DNA from: Actinernus sp. WN-2022
Taxonomy: Eukaryota; Cnidaria; Anthozoa; Actiniaria; Actinernidae
Direction of reading: 5' to 3'
DNA length: 64,000 nucleotides
Assembly: GCA_030867875.1 (NCBI GenBank)
Contig: JAOWCC010000330.1
Coordinates: forward strand, 186,001 to 250,000
Notes under the pieces: model-generated
What the model saw: the letters and a program-made list of their open reading frames with translations, nothing else
Database searches by the model: none
Told to the model about the DNA's origin: nothing
Shown: positions 26,701 through 39,800 of the stretch, in pieces
Layout: each line of letters begins with the position of its first letter
Numbering within the stretch: the stretch's first letter is position 1
Made by a program: the position numbers and the translations under genes

Positions 26701-29700
26701 TGTTGGCCTTATGTCTCCCAAAAGGCATACAAGGATGCTCTTGGACAAGAAAGAAAACATAAAAAAACTAAACAAGGCCAAAAACTGCATACAAGCGAAA
26801 AGGAAGTACTCGCAAAACGCGACAGGAGTTCGTGTATTCACTTTCAGTAAGAGTGATCCACATATGAAGATGAAGAAAACAGATTTTAAAACCTTAAAAT
26901 ATTTCCGGTGCTGGTGAAATTTCGACATTTTCCAATAACTCAAAACTTTTATATATTATTGTAGCAAATTTTATGAGCTTTAAAATGAGATATGGTTGAG
27001 GTATACGATGCTTTCTCGAGGCGCTACATAATTTACACTGGAAACGCACCACGGAGATATCCGGTAACCTTAATAAGACTGAAGCAGCATGAATACTAGA
27101 CAACTCATAAATACGACATGCTGATCGCATTTGCACAATGTAGTTTTAATGTTGTCGATCACTTAAATTCCAAAATTATGAATTCTCACCCTTGACAGAT
27201 TTCAGATTCAGATTTCAGATTCAGATTTCAGATTTCAGTTTATTCGCTCAATTTCTAGTTAACATGGTAGTAGATAATTACAGGATAAATAAATAAAAAA
27301 AAAACAATAGTAACATTTCATAACTGAGAAGAAATGATAATAAATTATTCGTGCGCAGTGATCAAAGTATCAAGAAGCTTTCGTGTTCATCACTGCCTAC
27401 GTCTACCATAGCTAGGAAAGAAGAAAAGACGGAAGGACGTGGATAAAAAGTTCAGCCTCAATAAATGAAATGAAAATAGTTAGTGACATAAAATTTTATT
27501 AAGAACTTCTCTAAGATAATGATGATAGATAATTTAAGCTTTTATTTGATTATAATCATGATTATAATTAAGAATAATAATAATGGTATTAATCAGTGGC
27601 ATACCACGAGGTAGCTCTTTATTCATTGATGGAACGTAGAACGGGGGGTTTCTCAGTGTAAGCATGTCCTGAAATTGTTAAAGCAAAAGTGCACTTGAAA
27701 ACACTTGAAAACTTCGCTAAATTCTCCATTAAGTTCAGGTGTATTTAGACTCGTTCTATTAATGATTTGGGATTTAAAATGGTTAGGGTTTTTTCAAATT
27801 TGGGGGTTAGGTTTTAGAAGGTTTGTATGAAAATTCGACAAAATGAATTATTAATATGCTTACACTGAGAAAGCGCCGTAGAACGGAACGTATAAAAGTG
27901 TTTTCTCCCGAAATGTGTAGTATATTATTTCTTTTAGTTTCTTGTAGGTGCCTTTTATAACCATATTTTCGAAAAATGTGATCAGGACAGAGTTCCGTTC
28001 GGACCGAACGATAAACGGTGTGATTTACTTTCTTACGTTCGCGTTCTCCTTTGCACGAAAAAAATGTTGTTTTCTGGTTCTGTTTTTTTTAAGAGGACGG
28101 TCAAAATGTAGGTGACCGCGTGCATTTTCACGTGCAGTTATTGTATTTTGTAATTAAGACTATTGTTTTATGCCGTCGTCCTAGACGTCGTCGTCGTGGT
28201 TGCTTAAGCTCCCTAATCAGCTCGAGAACAAAATTGTTTCACAAAGGCAGCACCTTCTACTCTGTTATTTTAAAGTGCAAGTAGCGCCATAAAACAACAT
28301 TAACTCTTTTTGCCCCAAATGCTATTTCTGATATACTACAGTTGTCTAACAATTGTCTTTGAGAGGCAGGAGCAGAAATTAAACTACAATAAACACTACC
28401 CGAATTGCGGGATTGATTCATCTTGTGATCTCACAATGAAGACCTACGGGATTCTATTGTAGTAGTTTTCTCTTGGCAGAGAGTTGATTCATCTTATGAC
28501 GTCACTGGATCCATAAAAACTAACCAAAATTAGAAATTAAATTCCAGAAATGTTACACAATTTGCAAGATTAATACCTTTTTGTGCGAAACAAACACAAT
28601 AGTACAGTATAAATTTATATTTTCTTGACATGATACTTGCACTTTAAGACCCTGAGTATTGGTTCGGCCCAGGTTTGAACCGTCGACCACCCGCACAATA
28701 AACCGGCCCTTAACCACTGAGCTCGGAATTTCTAACGGGACCTGAAACAACCATAGGGGCTGATCAAAGCCACGACCCGGCTAATCCACAGATCGAATTG
28801 GAATTTAGCGTGTTGGTTTTGGTGAAGGAAGGTCTGAAAACCAGAGAACAATCCTCGGAGCAAAGGCGAGATACGAGCTAACCGGGACGCGGTATTTGTT
28901 TAAGGTCTCGATAAAGGTTCTATGTGTCATTTCGGGGAAAAAACGCTCTTGCAGCGTCGCAATTAAAGCCACATAGACGTACTACATTTGTATATGCCGT
29001 TTGAAAGGTCTTTAATTGAAGAAAGTATATATTTAATCCGTTTTGAACAAACGTTAAAAGCGTAGATGTTGTATATTTTTCAACGCGAAATGACTCCGGC
29101 CGGAAGAAGGAGTTCAACCCTTCAGGCTTTGAAACATTTTTGCTCTTAATTATCCGTTTCGAAACCCAACTAAATTGTCTCAAATAATGTGTCGGAATTT
29201 TTTTATAGTTTGCGTATTACAGATTTTATCCTATTTCAAATTCGAAAAAGTAGTTTTTCATCCCATGATAATACAAACCAAAACCTGAATGAAACATAAT
29301 TTCAAAATTCCCTGATACACTATTCGAGAAACAGATGTTTTCTACAACTCGTGAAAATTTTAGGAAAATTGCACAAAAAAGCGAAAAAGCTGGACTTCAA
29401 CAAAGTTCTGTTTTTGGCCGAAAAGAAGAGGCAAGCTAGAAATGTTGGCAACACATGAATTGCTATCAAAATACAATAGAATACAACACAAAACAAAACA
29501 ATAGAACGAAATACACAATACAATAGAACACAATACAGTTTGGTAGTAATTTATGTCTGCCTACATGAAGGGAGAACCGATAAATTAATAGCCCGATAAA
29601 GGTTTTCGATTCATTTCACGGTTGAATAAGCATTACCCTATCAGAGCGATTCATGTTGTGTTTAGTCTCGGCCGATTATAAAGTTTAGTCGAGCTGAAGA

Positions 29701-30042
29701 ACAGAGAACGCTATACAGTTCACCGATGCCAGATACTTCTACAGAAAATAGTGTCGATTCCAGTTCAATTTCAAGAAGAAACACTCTTTTAGGAGTACAA
29801 CAAATGGCACCACAGTAAGCAAACAATTAATATCAGGCAGGGAAACTGACCATTGAAGCGCTGCTCGATCCATACCATGTACACGGTAGACTGTTTATGT
29901 CATTCTAATTTCATCATGCAGAAACAAAACCGACAAACCTTAGCTTCCTGCATTCTCTTTAATATTTGGTCTATTGAAGATAACAAAATCGTACTGCTTG
30001 ATTCTTTGTGGACTTTCAGTCTTCGATTATTATTATTTTTTA

Positions 30043-30079
<37 letters not shown>

Positions 30080-33000
30080 CAGTCAATGCCAAAAAGGTTG
30101 TCCAGCAGAACATAATATAATACTATAATATCCATTGTTTTGACCTATTGTCTTGGTCTAGACAATAGCCCAAAACAATGGATATTATAGTATTATATTA
30201 TGTTCTGCTGGACAACCTTTTTGGCATTGACTGTATATATATATATATATATTCTTTGTGTTTGCTCCAGGAGCTCATATAGGGAGCTTACACAACATGT
30301 ATTTAACAATGATTACAGGAAACGAAAAGAGGAACTAAGCTACATACATACATGTTCATTACAAGACTTAAATTGAAACAACAACAAAAGATTTATAGGC
30401 TAGAAAATGACAATATGGAAGGCGAGTTGCTAGGACAAATACAAAGACGATTTGCCTCCATTAGGAAGATCTGGACTGCCTTAAAATTACGTTCATTTTG
30501 TGCTAGTGATAGGCTGGAGTCTCCAAACAGTAAAAGAAAAAGTGCATCGATGATTCATTGGAGAATACACAAAAACAACATGGGGAGGAAATGCAGTTTC
30601 TTATAAATAAATCAACATTAAATTGCGAGTTTTTCATTCTTAGACGGGTATGCACAATTGATCATGAGGCAAATCTAGAAATAGAAAAGTTATACAATAT
30701 ATTATACTTCAAACATTCAAATATCGATTTCACGGCAAATTTAAAAGAGGCTAAGGTTGATATTATACGTATTTTTTTAATCTACATGTAAGCTGTTCCA
30801 AAGCTTAATGGCAGAAGGGAAGTAAGAACCTTTATTTCTCTCAGTTGGACTGGTTGGCAGAGCGAGTATATAATTTTGACCGTATCCAAGCGAAAGTCTC
30901 CTTCGTTCACTAACTTTTAAAGGGAGTAACTTATACAAACAGGTGTGACATAGTTAATTATCTTATAGAGTAGAATTAATTTTAAATCTTCCGATCCTAA
31001 TTCATGCAAAAGGCGAGCTCTGCTGGTTCCTCATTTCAGAGCCCCAGTTACCAATCTGGCAGATTTATATTTGTACATTTTCTAGAAGATCGCTTTCATT
31101 TTTAGTGCATCCATCCCAAACACAACCAGCGTATTCCATAAATGGCCGAACAAGGCTTTTGTAAAGAACAATAATAGTTGATCTGTTTACTTTATACTTA
31201 ATACATCTGAGTAGGTTTAAACGTTAGAAGCTTTTTGGTGAATGCCTAAAATATAATTTCTCCAAGATAAATTACTAGATATAAGTATGATTACCAATTT
31301 CTTTTATAATACCATTTCCTAAAATAAAGGGCCGGTGAATTAGTTTGTTTTTCTTGGGCGGTAAACGTAATACGCCTAGTTTTGGTAGAATTCATATTAT
31401 CTAACCAGTTATTTGACCAATCCGTAATATTAATTAAGTCAGCCGACAATTCTTCAGCTGATTGCAACGGGAAAATATCAACTATTTTAAGCAAGGAGGT
31501 ATTGTCTGCGTACAAGAAACAGTTTGATGATATTTTATTGGGAATGTAATTTATATAGATCAAAAAAAGCAAACGACCAAGAACAGATCCTGGAAGTACT
31601 CCTGCTCTTATTTCTAACCAATCACTTCTTTGTCCTTCAATTATTACTTGTTGTTTCCTTCCAGATAAATAACTTGCTATCCAGCTTAAAAGAGGGTCCC
31701 GAACACCTAATGACTTTCATTTGTGCAGAAGTCCATCGTGCCATACTCTATCAAAGGCTTTGCTTTGTAGAATCTCCTGGACGAAAGTCAGCCTGGAAGT
31801 GATTTAAAAAACTATTTTCAATGATTGATCGTCCTTACAAAGAGATTTAACAATACCCCACCACTTTTTAGCACACGTACTAGTATCAGAAAGTATTTCC
31901 ATAACCTTTTGAATACGGCACCAAGAACGATTTACTTTTACACTTTTGGGCATTGCATTAACGCAGAAATCTTTACGGACGAAAAGTAGGGGAAAAAATC
32001 ACAGGACAGCGAGAATGAATAACATGCCTGGTGAATGACAGCAACTGTCAACCATTTTTCGCGCCTTTTTTAGAGGAAAATCAGAAAGTCACATTTTCAA
32101 GGCTTTAACTGAACATGTTTGAGATTTTTGGTGATGCTAGTTTAGGGCTTTTAGATTTAGAATTTGCGAAGTGTTTTCGATACTTTACCATTTTGAACCT
32201 TTATCGAGCAATTAATAGGCCTTTTGTAGCTAACAGTCACGTGCTGATATAACACTTCGTTAACGAATGAATTAAGCTCGTAATGCCCATGGAAAAGGCG
32301 TAGCCATGGTTGCTGGACGGCAAGCGACAATCAACTGGAGGTGGAAAATAGGATTTACAAACAGGTTTTGTTAAGAATACTTCCGATCTCGTACAAGTGC
32401 ATTTAAATAAATGAAGTCAGATGTTGTTGATGTCGAGTACAACCACGTGATTGCATTCCTGCAAACGGCTCATTATTCTCTAACTGACAATCAGATGTTA
32501 AGTCGCTGATTATCTTGTCAAGTTTTACATGGCTACATCACTACCCTATACCCGTACTTTACTACTTGCTTTACATGGCTACATCACTACCCTATACCCG
32601 TACTTTACTACTTGCTTTACATGGCTACATCACTACCCTATACCCGTACTTTACTACTTGCTTTACATGGCTACATCACTACCCTATATACCCGTACTTT
32701 ACTACTTGCTTTACATGGCTACATCACTAACCTATACCCGTGCTTTACTACTTGCTTTACATGGCTACATCACTACCCTATACCCGTACTTTACTACTTG
32801 CTTTACATGGCTACATCGCTACCCTATACCCGTACTTTACTACTTGCTTTACATGACTACATCACTACCCTATACCCGTAAGTTACTACTTGCTTTACAT
32901 GGCTACATCACTACCCTATACCCGTACTTTACTACTTGCTTTACATGGCTACATCACTACCCTATACCCGTGCTTTACTACTTGCTTTACATGGCTACAT

Positions 33001-36000
33001 CACTACCCTATACCCGTACTTTACTACTTGCTTTATATGGCTACATCACTACCCTATACCCGTACTTTACTACTTGTTTTACATGGCTACATCACTACCC
33101 TATACCCGTACTTTACTACTTGCTTTACATGGCTACATCACTACCCTATACCCGTACTTTACTACTTGCTTTATATGGCTACATCACTACCCTATACCCG
33201 TACTTTACTACTTGTTTTACATGGCTACATCACTACCCTATACCCGTACTTTACTACTTGTTTTACATGGCTACATCACTACCCTATACCCGTACTTTAC
33301 TACTTGCTTTACATGGCTACATCACTACCCTATACCCGTACTTTACTACTTGCTTTTCTATTGTTTAAGGTAATGAAGACGACACATGCGTACAAGGTAA
33401 ATCATGAAGTTAATAATATCGGTACAGAACTTGCCTTCATTTTTTTGTGTTGACCGGATCCACATTGTATATTGTTTGGTTACTTTGTAAACTCGCTGAT
33501 ACGGTTACCCTGCTCCATTTATTTCCAGTTTATGCTATATTTTCCTTTTCACGTCTCAAACTCATTAATACTTCATCAGCTTTTCAGTCAATCGGAGGAC
33601 TGCATTTCGATCAGGTGGATGAGTTTGGAAACCCAATGAAACACCAGTTGAAAATCACAAGTGTTTCCTAGTGATGAAACTGTTCTTAATCATCATATTC
33701 ATGAACCACCAACTACTTACATGTTGTTAAACTACAAGTAAGGAGTAAAGAAGTAAATAAATGACATAGAAAGAAAAAGTGTACCTTCACTGGTCAGGAG
33801 TTCGAACGTCGACACTTCCACTGAACTGCTTGTACTAACTCTTCACCACTACACTGGTACGCTAGATGAAATCACTGCTAGCAAAAAAGGATAATAAGCC
33901 ATATATCGAATAATTATATACAACAGTCCGAACGGTAAACAATACTTGCTATTGATGTTTGAAAAGAAGCGTATGTAGATTTTCAGTTTAGCCATTCGCA
34001 TTGTATTCGAAATATTTGGATCCCCTGATGAAACTTGAAATAGTACGTCAAATAAGATTAATTATTCATGAGATGTTTAGCCAATCAGAATTCTCGATTT
34101 GTACCACGTGCACAACCTTGAAACCCGAGTAAAGGACCGAAATGGATTTCAAAATATGGCGGCTTTTATACGCGTCGAGAAGAGCAATTGTATCTGTAAA
34201 ATATCAGTTTGAAATCGAGATTCGTTTGCTAGAACAAGAACAATTGACCGTAGTTGAGTTAGGATGTGGCACATCCTAGATCTTTTAAAGCTGCATGGGA
34301 GATTTGTTTGTGTGTTCCTCGAACGAGCATTTTGTAGTGACGGATTCTATTAAAGTCTTCGGCAAGTTCCTTTCATGGCGCACTAAACCACGTGAAGCTT
34401 ATTTTGTTATATTACTTCAAAACCTGTCCCGAAATTGAAATAAGGGCGGGAAAATTCCAAGTAAACAGCTGGCTCACATGCAAACGAACAGTTTCAACCG
34501 AGCGGCCTGTGACATAAACTGCCCGTCATAACAATCTCCAGTGCTGGTAACAGTTGAATGGCCAGTCAGAAAACGTGTAAGAATGAGCATTTTTAAAACC
34601 CAATCAGAATCGAGTACATATATCCTGGTACTTCGCTGGGGTCTTGAACAAGCTTTATGTCGTTGTTTCGCAAACGGACTTAACTAGGTTTCAGTTCGGA
34701 TGTGACGCAGGCTAGCTTCGTTACGCTCAAGACGAAATATTTTCGCCGGTTGAAATAGCAGTCTGTATCACAAAATATAACCCTGTGAAGCGCATTTGAA
34801 TATATTCATATATAATTTGCGCTATATAAATTAATACCTCAACCTCTACCTTTGAAAGTCGTCCTCACTCGCCATAATGAAATACAAACTGAAACCAATA
34901 TCCGCCTCGGACTTGAACTAATTGCTTGGGCTTTGAAATCCCGGTAAAGTCCTCATACTCGGCTTTTAAACATTACATAAAATGCTGGTAATAGTCTTTC
35001 TCGTTTTCCTTTTTCCTCTGAGATTTCTGTTTAGAGGACTAATTAACACAGCCACCCTACGCATCTAATGTGATTGTCACAATTCTGGGATTTGGGATCT
35101 GGGATTTGGGCTCGTTATAATGTTGTCGTCTGTGTTCTGTACTTCATGTTTCCATAATGGCGAGATATGTTCTTGATAATAAAGTGTTTGCAGGTACGTA
35201 ACTGATTTTCCTGGGCTTCTAGGTAAATAGTATTTATTTTTCCTGTATTTATTTAAATGCCATTTCAGATTGTCCTACCGACTGCCAATGTCGCAGAATA
35301 CCCGGCAGTACCAATGGTATTGTGGTGACGTCACGAGCACTGCGGTCCGTTCCTGGTCGACTGCCGAAAGATACTACAGCAGTGTAAGACGAAAATATAT
35401 AATTAATGAAATTAACATGGCAGGCTACTAGGAACAATGACAAATGGGTGGTTTTTAATTCATTTTTAATAAAAACTGCCTATCGGCTCGTAATATTTTT
35501 CAAGTTTTCTTGTTTTCTACCAACATCCCGCATGTTTATATCCGATAATATAGACACGTAATTGATGTTTATTGCTTTATTCACATTGTCACCGACTGGG
35601 GTAGACTCAAATGTAATCTAATCTCATTCTCAGGCAAGACATTGGCTTTCATTCCTAATAATAATAATAATAATTCCTAACGATAAACATAGAAATAATA
35701 CAATCATTAAATAATTAATTAATTAATTAAATAATTCAAATTCATATATAGCAAATAGGTAAAGGAACCAAATCAAGCCTATCTGATGTAATTTCACCCA
35801 ACTAGAAATAAAAATGGGTGTATTACTCGCGCAAATGAAGTTCAGGGGGGGTTAAGCCGTTTTAAAATTTTGCTTTGCCTTTCATTTCCCCTCTGAACTG
35901 TCATCTCAACCAAATAAAGAAGACCCCCTGCAGTTTTCCATGGGAAACATTTTGGTGAAAACCCCATGTCTCTACGATGTTCTTTTCCACCCGTAAAATC

Positions 36001-36793
36001 CATCGCCCTTTCCGTTTTGGCCGCAAAGCATGCTGGGACAGTTTCATTGGCTATTTCCGAGTCCAGAACTGGATTAAATAGAGTTGCAGCGTTAAAATCT
36101 TAGTTTGGGTGGTCAACACGACGAACACAACCTATTGCTTGGAAATTTGACGTGAGATATGCGAACCATGCAAAACTGAGGGGGGAGGGGTGAACAATCC
36201 TATGCATTTCCTATTAATAATGGAACCCTCCCCCATTAGAAGTGGCTAGAATGAAGTTGCAGCTTCAAAATAATGCTATTGTTAGTAAACACGACGAACA
36301 CAACATATTGCTAGAAATTTGGGGTAAGAAATGCGAACCTTGCAAAACTGAGGGGGGAGGGGTGGAAAATCCTATGCCTTACCTGTTCATAATGGAACCC
36401 TCCCCCATTTAGAAGTGGCTAGAATGAGGTTGCAGCTTCAAATCAAAATGCATGGAGTGATGTGGCAGAGTTAAAACCATGGTTTATGTACTCGACGCGA
36501 CAACTGCCATGCGGCATGAACTGCGGAAGGCGGTCGGTTCGCGAGCTTGTGATGACATTCCATGCACTTCGATTTAAAATAACAATCGTTTCAAGGAGAA
36601 ACTTTCTCGGCTGATGTTTAGGCCACTTATTTCCATGGGAAGTGCTCCAAAATTCCAGTTGAGCCTTAGTAGGTGGGAAAACACCATACACCCAGGATCA
36701 CTACCATGCAAGTTGCATGGCACTACCCAAAACGCGATATGACCTAGCTAGAGTCCAACACACCTGTTGGATTATCGTTAGCGGTATTCACTA

Positions 36794-36827
<34 letters not shown>

Positions 36828-39800
36828 TAATAATAATAACAACATATTTATACAGGAGTTCGCTTCAGTTATAGAAGCTGCTAATAATGAGATTCATGTG
36901 TACATTTTGTGGGTTCGTGTAAATAAACAAATATTAGGACGGAGAACACCTCGTTTTGCCATCAGACGAACATGCAAATTCATACACACGGCATAGGAAG
37001 GGAGATGTGGGTACATGTAAAACTCATCTTTCACTTTCGTTGATTTGAGATGTTTTGGATGGAAATTTTTTTTGACCCAAAGTCTAATTCACCCACTACA
37101 CTATGACATGTTTTCTGTTTAATGTGATTGAATAAGATGAGTTTTCTCACCAAATACGCTACAGAGAGTAATACTTGGCATTAAATATTTTAAATTATCA
37201 GGAATATAAAGTATTTCATGGTTCAAGCTATATTTTTTTACGTTTTACTAAACAAATATTGTGAAAAAGCACGAAAGCTGATTGGTACATATCTGTATCA
37301 TTCTCCTTTAAGCGATTGCAATGAAATAGTCAGAACTGGGTCCGGTTCTTCAAATAGTAGATAACGCTATCTACAGGATAAATCCTTCTTCAGTGGATAA
37401 GAGTAGTTGGCTCGGCTTATACTTATCCACTTGATATTAATTTACCTGATGGAAAGCATTATCCCCTCTGAACAACCGGGTTCCGATACCATTTGTTTGA
37501 TATGTAGTAAGTATGAAATGGAGTTTGTTGGCTACTAAAACTGAAGGGAGGCCGCGATACCGAAAGCGTTCCCTTCTACGTTTGAGTGTTTATCTATTGG
37601 TGTTTGTTTTTTCGGTAATTTAGCAGGGTTAACAACAATAATAATAATTATTATTATTACTGATCTGACCGATCGAACTTATGATGAACTGCCTGGGCGT
37701 TAGAGTATTTTCTTGATCAGTTATTTAAGGAGAATGACTAGACCTTAGGATTTGTAGTTCTAATTTTGTTTCTTAATTTCTTTTCAAGGCTATTTTCTGG
37801 TAGCAAGATTTTTCAACTAGAAGATGGTGACTTCTCGGAGCTCTTCAACCTAAAATATATGTAAGTAACATGCTTGTTCACTAAGACACTAGGATAAGAT
37901 GTAATCTCGTTGAGGTATGGACTCCTCGCTTGAGATATTTATCAGCTTAACTTAGGTGTCAGTAACTTTCGTTATAAATATAGAACGATCTCCCTCTTTT
38001 TTTCTGAACATTAAAAAAAATATGGGCCAACACAAACGTTTGAAGTTTTGTGTAAGAAGTTCAAGATGCTTCAAGCTAAGAAACTTCGTGAAGCTTGTCA
38101 TCTTTTGCGATGATGTGTCATCTTTCGTAAACTAGCAACAGCGGCTCCTTCGAATAAGAGCCAGGAACTAATTAAAGTTAAAGAATGGTGTGATCAAAAT
38201 AAATTATCCATTAATCTTAAAAAAGACAAATAACCAACAAAGATGGGTCTACCTATTCTCTAGATAAAAAGATCACATAAAATGCTTAGGTGTGATGATT
38301 GATGACACAGTCTCAGGGAAAGATCATATTTCGTATATTTGTTCACGTATCTCAAGAAATATTGGTATATTTTATAAAGTAAGACATTTTCTATCCCTCC
38401 AGCAGCTAAAGCAATTATATTATAACTTAATTTACCCTTATATTTCGTATGCAATAGTAGCCTGGGGGAATGCCTATTTATGCCATCTAAAACGAATTCA
38501 AGTTAAGCAAAACCATAGACTCATTTTTTTTGCCATCCTGTATGGGAAAAATACTGAAAATGCGTTAGTTATTAATACGTACTGTTTAAAACACTCACAG
38601 CAGTGTTTTATCAAGTTTAAAAATTCGAGGGCGAAGCCCGAGAATTTTTCGACTTGATAAAACACGTGCTGTGAGTGTTTTAAACGGCTTCAAAAACGCT
38701 TTAAGAATGCAATGAAAGAAAGACGCACATCTCAAGGGAATGGTTACTTAATGAACCATTGAACCTTTGTATTCACAACGCCATGCAAAATATTCGAGTA
38801 ATCACCGCCTGCAATTACAAACATCTCAAGGGAATGACATGAAAAAATTACCATACTATGTTGTTTGAAGCGGCGTTTCGCAATGCAAGAAGAATCTGCA
38901 CTTGAAGGATTTGGTGTCGTGGTTTACATCGATAAAGTTCAAGACTTGGAAAGCGATGTGACTGACATGACGGCAGACTCTAAATTTTTGACTCCGGCAC
39001 AAAATATGTAAGTTTGATGCACGTTTTTATAATTTTACGGCTTTTAGTTTGGTTTAATAATTGGAACTAAACAGTGGCTCGGTAAACAAGTAATGGTATC
39101 GGATAACTTCATTTTAAAAATATTATCTGTGTATCTCGGTAGTCTGCTGATATTAGTAAATTTAGTGCAAAATTTATTATCTAGGTACCTTATGTTCCGT
39201 ATACTTTTTGCTATCTTTGGGTCTTTATCAGTGAATTCTTAATTAGGATGAAACTTTATATAAAATTTCATGTTCATTAATATTCTTTATATAAAACGTT
39301 CATCCTAATTAGCAATTCAGTGAGAAAGCTGAAACATCAATAGCAATTCCATTGTCTCAATCATTAACCCCGTTTCCCTCTGGGACAGAATTCAAATCCC
39401 TCCGCGGGCCTTTTAGAATGATGAGATTTTATCAGGTATAAAGGAGCATACACGTGACTGATTTGCTTCATCTGATTGGACAAAATGCTCATTAATTATT
39501 CATGAGTTTTTGAACCTTATTAAACTTACTTGATATTTTGACAGTGGACAATGTTTATAAACTGCAATCACTAAACTTTACCCATAAGTGGCATAAAAAA
39601 ACAGTTACCAAGCATATTAAATCAATATTTTCGCTATGCAAGTGATGTTCACTCCTATAACACTAGATACGACTCTAAAGGTACTCTTTATAAGGCACGC
39701 TTTAGAACTAATCTCGGCAAACAGACGATCTCTGCTGCAGCTTCAGAGCTATGGCAATAACTACCAACTGATCTTAAACATCTACCCAATTTTTCAATTT

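Noticed and set aside
26654..26943. overlapping ORFs of 87 and 101 codons on opposite strands
   Set aside because: Both lie inside a TTAA-flanked MITE and resemble no protein.
32524..33353. CRISPR-like array
   Set aside because: Units are contiguous with no unique spacers and the genome is clearly animal.
32529..33368. 279-codon repetitive ORF
   Set aside because: Generated by a stop-free 46-bp minisatellite; two other frames are equally open.
33447..33671. extra receptor exon between CUB and LRR
   Set aside because: No domain match, and exons 7 and 8 already join in phase without it.
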